Assembly: GCF_030848395.1 (NCBI RefSeq)
Contig: NZ_JAVDBT010000016.1
Location: 1-64,000, forward strand
Reading direction: 5' to 3'
DNA from: Pseudogemmobacter lacusdianii
GTDB lineage: Bacteria > Pseudomonadota > Alphaproteobacteria > Rhodobacterales > Rhodobacteraceae
Length of the DNA: 64,000 bases
Shown here: positions 24,697 to 33,406 of the stretch, one piece after another
How the letters are laid out: each line of letters starts with the position of its first letter
Numbering within the stretch: position 1 is the stretch's first letter
Notes under the pieces: model-generated
Databases searched by the model: none
The model's input: the letters and a program-made list of their open reading frames with translations, nothing else
What the model was told of the DNA's origin: nothing
Translations under genes and position numbers: made by a program

Positions 24697-26097
24697 TCAA
24701 GCCCGCGCTGGGGCCAGACCTGGCGTGCCGATGTCCCAGAAAAGGCCGGTCATCGCGATCAGCCCCTGCCGCAGGATCGGGGCCAAAGCATGCTCATCCG
24801 GCGCATGTTGGTTGCATCCGGCATAGCTGTGCGGCACCCAAATCGTTGGCAGGCCTAGGATATCGGCAAAACAATCATTGGGCAGCGAGCCGCCGAGATT
24901 GGGCAGAAGATGCGGCGCGATCCCGGTGCTTTGCTCGATCGAGCGGGCCGAGAACTGCACCCAAGGATGGTCAGGATCAAGCCGTGTGGCGGGGAAATAG
25001 CCGCTGTCGCAAAGGGTGATCTGCACCTCATGGAAGCCCGCACGGTCCAAATGACTGCGCAATGCCGGGATGATTTCGGTGGGTTCCGTGCCGACCACAT
25101 AGCGCAGCTGGCAGGTGGCTTTGGCATGGCCCGAGATCGCATTGACCGGCGCCTCGGGCCGACCGGATTTCATCGCCAGCACCGCAAAACTGTTCCAACC
25201 AAAGACCCGCTCTTGCTGGCTGAGCCCCGCTTCGCCCCATTCCGGATCCAGCGCAAAGCCCGGATCCGGCACCGGCACCTGTGCCAGCACCTCGCGGATG
25301 CGCGGGGTCAACGTCTCGGGCCGCCATTCCGGCACCAGAATTTGGCCGCGCCGGTCTGTGATCGCGGCCAAAGCATGGGCCAGGATCATCGCCGGATCGG
25401 CAATCAGCCCGCCGAAATTGCCCGAATGATGCGCCCCTTCGCGCAAATCCACGCTGATCTCAAAGTTCAGCGAGCTGCGAGAGCCGGTGAAGATGAGCGG
25501 GCGCTCAGCATCGATCCGCGGCCCGTCCGAGGCGATCAGCACATCAGCTTGCAGCAAGGCGGCTTGGTTGCGGCAAAAGTCTTGCAGCCCCGGAGAGCCT
25601 GCCTCCTCCCCCATTTCAATCAAGATCTTGGCGTTGAAACCTAAAGTACCGCGCTGGCCGATCACTTGCGCCAAAGCGGCGATATTGATCAGGTGCTGGC
25701 CCTTATTATCCGCCGTACCGCGGCCATAGATCCGGTCGCCTTCCTGCTGCAAAGTGAAGGGCGCGAAACCGGGTCGCCAGTCCTCGGCCTGACCATGCAC
25801 CACATCGCCATGGCCATAGATGAGGACCACTGGCAAGGCCGGATCCTCGATACGGCTTGCCAGAAGAAAGGGCGCGCCCGCCGGGTCTGGGTTGGGCAGG
25901 ATCTGGATCTGAAAGCCCAAGGCTTGCAGCATGGGCTGCATATCCTCGGTCAGATAGGCGCCCAGAGCGGCTCCAGCGGCGGGGTTTAGGCTTTCGCTGG
26001 GACGCGCAACAAGGGCGGCGAGATCTTTGAGAAAAGCGCCGCTGTCAAAATGCTGGGCAGCTGCTTGAATGGCGCCAGCGCGTGAGGAGAATGTCAT
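24697..26097 (-). CDS. M20-family metallopeptidase (dipeptidase/deacylase)
   Basis: A 466-residue zinc hydrolase of the M20/M25/M40 family. Metal ligands and catalytic residues are visible: YGHGDVV (~96; the family D next to the zinc His), GRGTADNKGQ (~127; bridging Asp), EMGEEAGSPG (~161; catalytic Glu pair), SDGPR (~193) and QHAPDEH near the C-terminus (last His ligand). A dimerisation lid domain lies between about 215 and 370. The long M20 form suggests dipeptide or N-acyl amino-acid cleavage. Start ATG at 26097, with a weak ribosome site. Transcribed toward ggt. Its cytosolic location is inferred from the absence of a signal peptide. Confidence 0.87.
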   Translation of the reverse strand: MTFSSRAGAIQAAAQHFDSGAFLKDLAALVARPSESLNPAAGAALGAYLTEDMQPMLQALGFQIQILPNPDPAGAPFLLASRIEDPALPVVLIYGHGDVVHGQAEDWRPGFAPFTLQQEGDRIYGRGTADNKGQHLINIAALAQVIGQRGTLGFNAKILIEMGEEAGSPGLQDFCRNQAALLQADVLIASDGPRIDAERPLIFTGSRSSLNFEISVDLREGAHHSGNFGGLIADPAMILAHALAAITDRRGQILVPEWRPETLTPRIREVLAQVPVPDPGFALDPEWGEAGLSQQERVFGWNSFAVLAMKSGRPEAPVNAISGHAKATCQLRYVVGTEPTEIIPALRSHLDRAGFHEVQITLCDSGYFPATRLDPDHPWVQFSARSIEQSTGIAPHLLPNLGGSLPNDCFADILGLPTIWVPHSYAGCNQHAPDEHALAPILRQGLIAMTGLFWDIGTPGLAPARA

Positions 26098-26683
26098 GAT
26101 ATCTCACAAGTTTACCCCGAAATCGCCTTGGGGTTTGGGCACGGCCGGAGCCGTGACACGGCGGCTGCAAGGCGCAGGTTAGGCCAAGCCATTCCACCGC
26201 GATAGACCCATCTTTCTTGATTTTTCTCGGGCCTGCTTGCGGCGCTCGCTGATCCAAGCACAATCGGACCTCTCCTTCGACGAGACGGACGTTCTGCTGG
26301 AATATCCTGACGTTATATCTTCAATCCGTGCGACAACTTTCTTGCCCGACTGCAACCTTTGCCCAGTCTGAGGCAGCCAATTCAGACAACATTTCAGCAA
26401 TGCTGCGCAGGATTATAAATTGGCTCTGCAATGTCACACGCGCGCAACCCCGCAAATACATTCAAGATTTCCGATACATCAAGTGCTCTGAGTGACAAAT
26501 ACCAAACCACTCAACCCTATTAGACGTTCGATTATCGCTGCCCCCAGACGGGTGCTCATTTATCAAGTAACTTGCAAATGAGCACATACTGGTTAATGCG
26601 TTAATGTGTTAGAGCGGTAGACTGTTTCCAAATAGTGGATATTTCTCCAAATTTCATCAACATTACAGACAGGAATAGGCATT
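26098..26683. other. Intergenic region, no gene seen
   Basis: Short frames on either strand have no family sequence or ribosome sites. GC content drops toward the right end, where the promoter of the Lys/Asp-repeat gene should lie. An AGGAATAG ribosome site immediately precedes that gene. Confidence 0.5.
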
Positions 26684-27325
26684 ATGAAGATCGCCTCTTA
26701 CATCCTGAGCGCAGCGATCGTTATCGCAGGCGCGCTAGGAACAACGGCATCGATGGCCCATGCGGCCCCCGGAGACGGCCCTAAAGAGAAATGCACCTTT
26801 GCGTCCATTTTCTCCTGCCTGAGCCAATACGAGAACGACGCGCCGCTGGCTCGTGAAGATAACAGCCGCACCCAGCAACTCGGAGACGAGCCTGATGATG
26901 GGGTCGCCCCTGAAGGCCCCAAGAAGGACCGTAAGAAGGCTAAGAAGAAAGACAAGCACAAGGACGACAAGAAGAAAAAGCCCAAGGACGGCAAGGGCCG
27001 TAAGGACGACAAGGGCCGCGAGGACCGCAAAGACGACAAGAAGAAAAAGCCCAAGGACCGCGAGGACGGCAAGGACGACAAGAAGAAAAAGCCCCAGGAC
27101 CGCGAGGACGGCAAGGACGACAAGAAGAAAAAGCCTAAGGACGGCAAGGACGACAAGGACGACAAGGACGACAAGGACGACAAGGACGACAAGGACGACA
27201 AGGACGAAAAGAACGAAAAGAACGAAAAGAACGAAAAGAACGAAAAGAACGAAAAGAACGAAAAACTTAGCCCCACCGAGGAAGACAACCGCGGCAAGGT
27301 GAAAAAACAGAAGGGCAAGCCGTAA
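26684..27325 (+). CDS. Exported low-complexity Lys/Asp repeat protein
   Basis: A 213-residue protein with a signal peptide (MKIASYILSAAIVIAGALG, cleavage near HAA). A short folded-looking part has two Cys (CTFASIFSC, 39-47 region). From about residue 82 the protein is almost only Lys, Asp, Glu, Gly, Pro and Asn: 14-residue units of KDDKKKKPKDREDG type, then six KDD, one KDE and six KNE triplets. This is a strongly zwitterionic, probably disordered periplasmic or surface chain. No family is recognised. Roles such as polyelectrolyte, metal or phosphate buffering, or cell-surface spacer are only guesses. The 9-bp DNA repeats are in frame, so copy number can change without frameshift. A terminator follows. 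Confidence 0.75.
   Translation: MKIASYILSAAIVIAGALGTTASMAHAAPGDGPKEKCTFASIFSCLSQYENDAPLAREDNSRTQQLGDEPDDGVAPEGPKKDRKKAKKKDKHKDDKKKKPKDGKGRKDDKGREDRKDDKKKKPKDREDGKDDKKKKPQDREDGKDDKKKKPKDGKDDKDDKDDKDDKDDKDDKDEKNEKNEKNEKNEKNEKNEKLSPTEEDNRGKVKKQKGKP
27146..27262 (+). repeat. Thirteen tandem 9-bp units inside the Lys/Asp-repeat gene
   Basis: Six copies of AAGGACGAC, one AAGGACGAA and six AAGAACGAA in direct succession encode KDD, KDE and KNE triplets. The block is preceded (about 26950-27145) by longer, imperfect 42-bp units that share AAGGACGACAAGAAG. Unit homogeneity suggests recent expansion by slippage. Confidence 0.95.
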
Positions 27326-27381
27326 AATAGCGCTTTCAATTAAAGGGTTTGCGTGCAAGCGCCTTTCACGTATCGACAGTC

Positions 27382-27417
27382 TGGACGCTCCTTTCGAGGG
27401 GGCGTCCATTTTATTTT
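27382..27417 (+). terminator. Terminator of the Lys/Asp-repeat gene
   Basis: Stem TGGACGC (27382-27388) pairs with GCGTCCA (27402-27408), extended by inner C-G pairs, followed by ATTTTATTTT. It lies 56 nt after the stop codon. Confidence 0.75.
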
Positions 27418-27892
27418 AACTTTGGAAAGTTGTTCAGGGATCGCGACAGCTTCAACGCCACCGCCCTGTCGGTCGGGACTTGTTTCAATCGTCTCGCGCT
27501 GCATGGGCGCAATCAGGACAGTGCGAAGGATTGGAAAGATGGGAGCAGCCATCATCGGGCTGAGGCCCATCAACCCAAACGCAAGGGCAGTTTTGCACGC
27601 CGCCTTGATGACAGAACAATTAACCAATTAGCGATACAAAATCTATCGCCCATCCAATGGGTTGCGGCAGACAGAGACTTAGGAGATTGCATATCGAGGC
27701 TTAGGATCTCAGCAATTTCAATGTCACCATGACCCGCCCAGAATCAAATATGCATAATCAGATCTGCACCAGCCTGCTCATATATGCGCGCCGTTGCACC
27801 TCAGGTATCGCGCAACCAGGGGCGATAAACCAGAAGATCAAAAGCAGGGCCAAATGGGCGCGACCGATGTTCAGATCCATGGCCTCAGCATC

Positions 27893-27924
27893 AAAACCCG
27901 CCCAAGCATGCATGGGCGGGTTTT
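27893..27924. terminator. Bidirectional terminator of the phosphonate operon
   Basis: A perfect 12-bp stem, AAAACCCGCCCA (27893-27904) and TGGGCGGGTTTT (27913-27924), with an 8-nt loop. It lies 13 nt past the stop of the last minus-strand gene of the operon. Confidence 0.85.
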
Positions 27925-27937
27925 CAGTTTGTGCAGC

Positions 27938-29497
27938 TCAGTCTTCGCGCAGCGTGTAAAGATCGCGCCGGTTCTGTGCCCGCCAATCCCAAAGCTGGCC
28001 ATCCGAGGCTTCTACCGCGGAGAGCTCTTCCGCCTCATGCTGCAAACGCAGCTCCAAAAGCCCCTCGAGACCGGCCATGTGCAGATCCCGGCAGGCCGGG
28101 TCGCCGATCCGGTTGAGCTTTTGATCCGGGTCATCGCGCAGATCAAAGAGCAGCGGCGGCAAGCCAGTCGAATGCACATATTTGAAATCGCGCCCGCGCA
28201 TAACCTGCAGGTTGCACCTTCCCGGCGGGATTTTCAGCGCCGCCCCCGCGCCCTGTCCTGCAAGGCTGCGGAAATCATGGCTCCAAAAAGCTGCTTGGCG
28301 CCAATCAGCGGGAGCTTTGCCTTGCAAGAATGGCGACAGGCTGTTGCCGTCTAGGTTCACATCATCGCGCAGGCCCAAAAGCTCGACCAAGGTGGCGAAG
28401 ATATCGATCGATTGGGTGAAATCCTCGACAATGTGGCCTTGGGCCCCGCCCGGCATGCGGAAGATCAGCGGCACATGCGCGGATTCGTCGAACCAGCCGA
28501 CTTTACCCAAAAGACCGCGATCAAACAGCATCTCGCCATGATCGCCTGAGAGGATGAAAATGGTGTTCTCCCACCTTCCCATCGCTTTCAACTGGGCGAT
28601 CAAGCGCCCAATGTGGTGATCAACCTCGGCTGCCAATGCGGCATAGGCGTGGCGGATGGTGGCCATAACCTCGGCCGAGGCTGCGGCGGCTGGCCCCGAC
28701 AAGCCCGGAACGAAGCGCGACAGATCGGCATTGGCCAAGAGATGGTCCAAAAGCGGATGCTGCGGGCTTGCATCGGGACCAAGCCGCGGCGCTGGCACAT
28801 CCTTTGGGTTGATCCGGTTCAGCCATTCGGCCGTTGCGGCAAAGGGCGGATGCGGAGCGATATAGGAAATATGCAAGAAAAGCGGATCATCTGCGGCCGT
28901 CGCCATATGACCCAAGACTTGATCGGTCAGGAAGGCGGTCTCGGAATCCTCAGGACCGTAAAGCGCAGGCGCCCCGAAAGCGCGCTGCGCAAAGACGCCG
29001 TCACGGCCCTTTTGCGGGGCATCGATTTGGTAGCCGCGCGCCATAAGATGGGCGATCCAAGGCCGGGCGTCTTCGTCAAGCAGGCAGCCCACCTCAAGCC
29101 CCGCAGCGACACCGGCATAATTCAGCCGTGCCGGATCGCGTGGCGAGAGGCTACGCGGATCAGGCGTGGTGTCGGTATAGCCAAAAAGCACCGGCGCGTA
29201 ACCGCGATCGCGTGCTGCCTCAAAGACCGTGCGGTGGCGCCGATCGAGCGGCGTCCCGTTCGAGATCGAGCGGTGTTTATGGGCGTATAGCCCGGTCAGC
29301 AAACCCGCGCGCGCCGGTCCGCAAGGATAGGCTTGGGTGTAATGGCTGCGGAAACTGGTCGCCTCACGCGCAAGGGCGCTGAGGTTTGGCGTGGGGATGA
29401 AGCTGCCCGGCACGCCGGGGGCCAGATCACCGCGCCATTGATCGACGGTGATGAAGACCACATCGGGGCGGCGCGGGGCGTCAAGCGGCAAAGACAT
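27938..29497 (-). CDS. Sulfatase-family phosphonate monoester hydrolase-like enzyme
   Basis: A 519-residue alkaline-phosphatase-superfamily hydrolase. The N-terminal VVFITVDQWRGDL carries the first metal Asp. PCGPARAGLLTG (~58-69) contains the CxPxR site whose Cys becomes formylglycine. NGTPLDRRH, GYTDTTPDPR and SGDHGEMLFDRGLLGK follow the pattern of Rhizobium/Burkholderia phosphonate monoester hydrolases rather than of plain arylsulfatases. It would split phosphonate or phosphate diesters. Next to PhnX and an aminophosphonate transporter it may free 2-aminoethylphosphonate from esters, which is inference. The ATG at 29497 has AGGAG upstream and overlaps the ATPase gene by 17 nt. Last gene of the seven-gene operon. 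Confidence 0.85.
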   Translation of the reverse strand: MSLPLDAPRRPDVVFITVDQWRGDLAPGVPGSFIPTPNLSALAREATSFRSHYTQAYPCGPARAGLLTGLYAHKHRSISNGTPLDRRHRTVFEAARDRGYAPVLFGYTDTTPDPRSLSPRDPARLNYAGVAAGLEVGCLLDEDARPWIAHLMARGYQIDAPQKGRDGVFAQRAFGAPALYGPEDSETAFLTDQVLGHMATAADDPLFLHISYIAPHPPFAATAEWLNRINPKDVPAPRLGPDASPQHPLLDHLLANADLSRFVPGLSGPAAAASAEVMATIRHAYAALAAEVDHHIGRLIAQLKAMGRWENTIFILSGDHGEMLFDRGLLGKVGWFDESAHVPLIFRMPGGAQGHIVEDFTQSIDIFATLVELLGLRDDVNLDGNSLSPFLQGKAPADWRQAAFWSHDFRSLAGQGAGAALKIPPGRCNLQVMRGRDFKYVHSTGLPPLLFDLRDDPDQKLNRIGDPACRDLHMAGLEGLLELRLQHEAEELSAVEASDGQLWDWRAQNRRDLYTLRED

Positions 29498-30518
29498 CGG
29501 CGCTCTCCTGATCAAAGGTGACATGCAAAGATTGACCGGGCTCAACCCCGCGCAGGCCCTCACTTGGGGCGTCAAGCTTCAAGGTTTGCGACAGGCCATC
29601 AGCATGGCAAGTCAGATAAAGCCGGGTGATCGGACCCTGGAAGAGCTTGGCCTCGACCGTCACGGCTAGGCCCTGCCCTGCCGGAACGATCCGCAGCGCC
29701 TCGGCGCGGACCCAGACCTGATGCGCGGCGCTATTGGCCGCGGCCTGCCGGAAAAAGCCGCCAATCCGCAGCTCGCCGCCCTGAGGCGATACGTCAAAGC
29801 GGTTGCGGGTGCCGATGAAGCTGGCCGTGTAGCCCGAGGCAGGCATCTCATAAAGCGCTTCGGGGCGCGAGGCTTGCTCGACGCGGCCTTCATGCATGAT
29901 CACCACGCGGTCGGCGATGGCCATAGCCTCGGCCTGATCATGGGTCACCAGAACCGTGGTGGTTCCCACCGTCTTTTGGATGCGAGCAATCTCATCGCGC
30001 AGATGGTCGCGCACCTGCGCATCCAGCGCCGAGAGCGGCTCGTCCAACAAAAGCACATCCGGGCGCGGCGCCAAGGCGCGGGCCAAAGCGGTGCGCTGTT
30101 GCTGACCACCCGAAAGCTGGTTCGGGTGGTGATCGCCGCGCGGGCCAAGCCCGGTCATCTCCAAAAGCTCGTTCACGCGGGCGGTGATGGCAGAGGCGCT
30201 TTCCCCTGCAATCTTCAGCGGAAAGCCGATGTTTTGGCGCACGGTCATATTGGGAAACAGGGCATAGCCTTGGAACACCATGCCAATGCGGCGCGCTTGC
30301 ACCGACAGATCGGTGACATCGCGCGTGCCAAAGTGGATCTGGCCGCTGCTTGGTTGCTCAAGCCCCGCGATGATCCGCAAAAGCGTGGTCTTACCGCAGC
30401 CCGAGGCGCCAAGCAGCGCGATCATCTCGCCTTGGGCGATATCAAGGTCGATGCCGCTGAGCGCGGGTTTGCCGTTGAAGCTTTTGGTGATGGCACCAAG
30501 ATGGATGGGCGTACTCAT
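29481..30518 (-). CDS. ABC transporter ATPase, 2-aminoethylphosphonate/iron/putrescine type (PhnT-like)
   Basis: A 345-residue ATPase. Walker A GASGCGKTT (36-44), Q-loop VFQGYALFPNMTV, signature LSGGQQQRT, Walker B LLLDEPLSALD and VTHDQAEAMA. A C-terminal TOBE-like regulatory domain (about 240-345, with RNRFDV and WVRAEALRIVPAG) is of the spermidine/AEP transporter class. It couples to the two permeases and the Tat-exported binding protein encoded upstream. Its start overlaps the neighbouring permease stop by 4 nt. The assignment to aminophosphonate uptake rests on the operon context with phnX. Confidence 0.88.
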   Translation of the reverse strand: MSTPIHLGAITKSFNGKPALSGIDLDIAQGEMIALLGASGCGKTTLLRIIAGLEQPSSGQIHFGTRDVTDLSVQARRIGMVFQGYALFPNMTVRQNIGFPLKIAGESASAITARVNELLEMTGLGPRGDHHPNQLSGGQQQRTALARALAPRPDVLLLDEPLSALDAQVRDHLRDEIARIQKTVGTTTVLVTHDQAEAMAIADRVVIMHEGRVEQASRPEALYEMPASGYTASFIGTRNRFDVSPQGGELRIGGFFRQAAANSAAHQVWVRAEALRIVPAGQGLAVTVEAKLFQGPITRLYLTCHADGLSQTLKLDAPSEGLRGVEPGQSLHVTFDQESADVFAA

Positions 30519-31342
30519 GATTTTGCCTTTTTCGGCAGGCTGGCGTTGGCGGTGCGGCCGTTCAGGCTCACCATCGCAATCGACAGGACAAGCGTAATTG
30601 TGAAGTTGATCACCGTCATCACGGCAAGAAGGTTGTAGTCCGCATCCGCACCTTTGAGCATGTTGAGCGCGTAAAGCTGCACCGTCTCATAGCGCGAGCC
30701 GACCAAGAGCTGGGTCAGGACCAACTCGTTAAACGAGGTGCCAAAGGCCATAATGCCCGCCATAGCGATGCCGGGGCCGACATTGGGCAAGATCACCCGG
30801 ATCAGCGTCGCAAAGGGGCTGGCACCACAGGTGCTTGCGGCCTCGGACAAGGCGCGGACATTGGCCGCCGCCATCGCATTATCCAGCGCCCAATAGGCAA
30901 AGGGGAAAGCCAAGGCGACATGGCCCAGACCCAGCAACCATACCGTGCCTTGCGCTTGCGGCAGGTAGTCTCCGGTCAGGGTCAAAAGCCCAAGACCGAT
31001 GATCAAAGTGGGCAAGGCGAAGGGCACCGCCGCCAGCATTTGCAGCGCGATACCGATCTTCGGATTGCGCACCCTTTGCCACCAGACCGCCGGCAACAGC
31101 AGCGCCAGAGTGACAAAGGAGACCACAACCGCCAGACCAAGGGTGCGCAGCAAGACGCTGACAAAGCGCTGATCGATGAAGGACTTGGCCCAGTGGCTGA
31201 GCGTATAGCCTTCGGGCAGCATCTCGGATCGCCAGACGGTGGCCAAAGAGTAAAGCAGCGTGGCGGCAACCGGCAGAAGGATATAGGCGGCCACGAAGGC
31301 CAGCAGAATCCGGCCGGGCAAGACTGAACTTTTCACAGCCAT
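30515..31342 (-). CDS. ABC transporter permease, aminophosphonate operon
   Basis: A 275-residue inner-membrane permease with six probable helices, the first at about 10-32. The EAA loop is visible as LSEAASTCGASPFATLIRVILPN (~165-187). GIMAFGTSFNELVLTQLL follows, as in PotC/PhnV-type permeases. It overlaps the genes on both sides (4 nt with the ATPase gene, 10 nt with the preceding permease gene), so tight translational coupling is likely. Confidence 0.87.
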   Translation of the reverse strand: MAVKSSVLPGRILLAFVAAYILLPVAATLLYSLATVWRSEMLPEGYTLSHWAKSFIDQRFVSVLLRTLGLAVVVSFVTLALLLPAVWWQRVRNPKIGIALQMLAAVPFALPTLIIGLGLLTLTGDYLPQAQGTVWLLGLGHVALAFPFAYWALDNAMAAANVRALSEAASTCGASPFATLIRVILPNVGPGIAMAGIMAFGTSFNELVLTQLLVGSRYETVQLYALNMLKGADADYNLLAVMTVINFTITLVLSIAMVSLNGRTANASLPKKAKS

Positions 31343-32238
31343 TTCGCCCCCCGTTTAAGAAGCTGACGGTAAGCCAAAAGGCTGACGATCGCGAAAATCA
31401 TCAAGATCACCGCCATGACCGGCATCCTCTGGCTGCCAAAGAGCGAGCCCAGCATATTGCGGCTCATGTCAAGCGTGATCAGCGGATAGGCAGGCATTGA
31501 GGAATTCGACAGCGCCAAGGGCAGCGCGTATTGGCCGATGGCCGAGGTAAAGGTCAGGATCCAACCTGCACCCAGATAGGGCAGCAGCATCGGAAGACCG
31601 ACATAGCGCCAAAACTCGGGACGCGAGGCGCCACAGCATTGGCAGGCCTCCCACCAGTCCTGCCGTACCAGCCCCATCGCGGGCAGTGTCAGCAGCACAT
31701 ACATCGGCACGAAACCGTAGCTATAGGCGATGACAAGGCCGACAAAGCCACTTGGCACCGGCGGGGTGAAGTCAAACCCCATCGAGCGCAGGCCCAGCGT
31801 GATCATGCCGTACGTCCCCAGCGCTGCCATGAAACCAAAGGCCAGACCAATGCCGGAGAAATTGTTGGCGACCGTCAGAAGGCCCATATGCAGGGTTCTC
31901 CAGCCGCGGGTCATGCGGGTTAGCATCCAGCACAAAGGCCCGCCCACCAAGGTCGCCACCGTGGCGACAGTGGCGGCCAGCATCACCGTATTGCCAATGG
32001 CGCGCCAAGCAGAGGCACTTGCAAGCACGCTTTGCCAGTTATCCAGCGTAAAGCCGGTGCCCTCGGGCCCGGCAAAGCTTCTGCGCACCATAATCAGGCA
32101 GGGCAGGATCAGAAGGGTTGCACTGATGACAATGATCGGCAGCGCCGGACCCCAGTCCGACAGCCACCGAACGAACGGATTGCGCCCGGCTATTCGCCGG
32201 GACGCAACAGGCGCAGCATCGCCAAGGGCGCGCTGCAT
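31333..32238 (-). CDS. ABC transporter permease, aminophosphonate operon
   Basis: A 301-residue permease of the PotB/PhnU type. The N-terminus has a membrane helix (LPIIVISATLLILPCLIMV). The EAA-like loop is WEACQCCGASRPEFWRYVGLPMLLPY, unusually rich in Cys (CQCC). SAIGQYALPLAL follows. It lies 2 nt after the binding-protein gene. Paired with the 30515-31342 product it would form the channel. Confidence 0.87.
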   Translation of the reverse strand: MQRALGDAAPVASRRIAGRNPFVRWLSDWGPALPIIVISATLLILPCLIMVRRSFAGPEGTGFTLDNWQSVLASASAWRAIGNTVMLAATVATVATLVGGPLCWMLTRMTRGWRTLHMGLLTVANNFSGIGLAFGFMAALGTYGMITLGLRSMGFDFTPPVPSGFVGLVIAYSYGFVPMYVLLTLPAMGLVRQDWWEACQCCGASRPEFWRYVGLPMLLPYLGAGWILTFTSAIGQYALPLALSNSSMPAYPLITLDMSRNMLGSLFGSQRMPVMAVILMIFAIVSLLAYRQLLKRGAKWL

Positions 32239-32240
32239 GA

Positions 32241-33344
32241 TCAGCCGTTCACAACGTTGTCGACCCAGTATTGGGCGAGCGCGCTGACATCGATGGCCGA
32301 CCAGTCTTCGACTTGGATGACGTCTTTGTACAGCTCATCCGGCAGCCAGGAGGTGCGAGCCTCGGCCGGAAGCTCCAGATCGCCAAGCACCCAGCGGATC
32401 GGGCGTGCGCCGAATTTTGCGAAGGCGATCTGCGCCTCATCCGAAAGAACGAAGTCAAGCATCAGCTTGGCAATGTTCATCTTTTCCAAGTTGTAGCGGT
32501 TCACTTGGATGGCCGAAGGCGCGTAGATCGTGCCTTGCGGGATGATGACTTCGCAGTTGATGCCCTTTTCTTTCAACGCAGCGGCCTGAGCGATGCAGTT
32601 GAAGTCGTATTTGATCTGGATCGGCACTTCGCCGCGTTCCATGGTCAGCGAGGTCGAAGAACCGCCCGCCATTTGCGGCACAAGTTTGCGCGCGAATTCA
32701 GCGCCCGGCGCAAGATCGGTGGCCGAGCCGCCGAAGGCATAGGCCCAAGCGATGAAGGTTGCCATCTGCGTGCCGCCCATGCCCGAGGCATCAACCGCGC
32801 TGATCAGGCCGGTGTATTCGGGCTTCAAGAGGTCTTCCCACGAGCGCGGCACGTTCTTGACCACGTCGGTGTTGACGATGATCGCCGGAACGCCGGTGAA
32901 GGTTGCAACCCAGCCCCCCGTTGCCGACTTCAGGCTTGCGGGCAGTTTGTCGGCATTCGGCGGCAGGTAGTTCGGCACCACGCCGCGCGCTTCAGCGACC
33001 GGCCCGAAGAGAATGCCGATATCGCCCGAGATGCCCACCGGGTTGTTACGCTCGGCGTCGAACTTCAGGATCTCTTCCATCGAGGACATGTCGGTGTCGT
33101 GATGGGTGTAGGTGAAGTTATAGGTCGCGGCCATGCGCTCCATGACTTCGCCGTAATTGGCCCAAGTCGCCGGCATACCGTAGGAGGTGTAGACCTCAGC
33201 CTCAAGCCGTGCAGCCTCGATATCGACCGGAAGCGCCCAGTCTTCCATCGTTGCGGCAAAGGAGATGGACGGCAGCAAAGTAGCCGCCGAACCAAGCAAG
33301 GAAGCCTGCAGCAAAGCACGGCGCGAGAGGGAGAACGTGGTCAT
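32241..33344 (-). CDS. ABC transporter substrate-binding protein, aminophosphonate operon, Tat-exported
   Basis: A 367-residue periplasmic binding protein of the SBP_bac/AfuA type. The N-terminus LSRRALLQASLLGSAATLLP has a twin-arginine motif, then cleavage near SFA-A. Segments such as VYTSYGMPATWANYGEVM, GISGDIGILFG, GVPAIIVNTDVVKNVPRSWEDLL and GMGGTQMATFIAWAYAFGG are typical for spermidine/AEP-type binding proteins. It lies downstream of phnX (62-nt gap) and ahead of the permease genes. It corresponds in position to PhnS of enteric AEP transporters, though the sequence class is not identical as far as can be judged by eye. Confidence 0.85.
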   Translation of the reverse strand: MTTFSLSRRALLQASLLGSAATLLPSISFAATMEDWALPVDIEAARLEAEVYTSYGMPATWANYGEVMERMAATYNFTYTHHDTDMSSMEEILKFDAERNNPVGISGDIGILFGPVAEARGVVPNYLPPNADKLPASLKSATGGWVATFTGVPAIIVNTDVVKNVPRSWEDLLKPEYTGLISAVDASGMGGTQMATFIAWAYAFGGSATDLAPGAEFARKLVPQMAGGSSTSLTMERGEVPIQIKYDFNCIAQAAALKEKGINCEVIIPQGTIYAPSAIQVNRYNLEKMNIAKLMLDFVLSDEAQIAFAKFGARPIRWVLGDLELPAEARTSWLPDELYKDVIQVEDWSAIDVSALAQYWVDNVVNG

Positions 33345-33406
33345 CTTTTAAGAACCCTTCTGGGAGTTAGTCATCTTGGTAGTAAGCAATCGCCGTAAGG
33401 CAGGCG

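Larger units (their letters stand above)
27326..27937. other. Intergenic region with terminators, no supported gene
   Basis: Contains the terminator of the repeat-protein gene and the terminator of the sulfatase operon. A minus-strand frame (27340-27627, TTG start) has a weakly signal-peptide-like beginning but no ribosome site and runs through the terminator at 27382, so it is not called. Confidence 0.5.

Noticed and set aside
26735-27409. Long hydrophobic Leu/Val-rich minus-strand frames opposite the Lys/Asp-repeat gene
   Set aside because: Low-complexity complement of the Lys/Asp codons; the + strand gene has signal peptide, ribosome site and terminator.
27340-27627. Minus-strand frame of 95 residues with a weakly signal-peptide-like start
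   Set aside because: TTG start without ribosome site, and its 3' half is the antisense of the strong terminator at 27382-27417.
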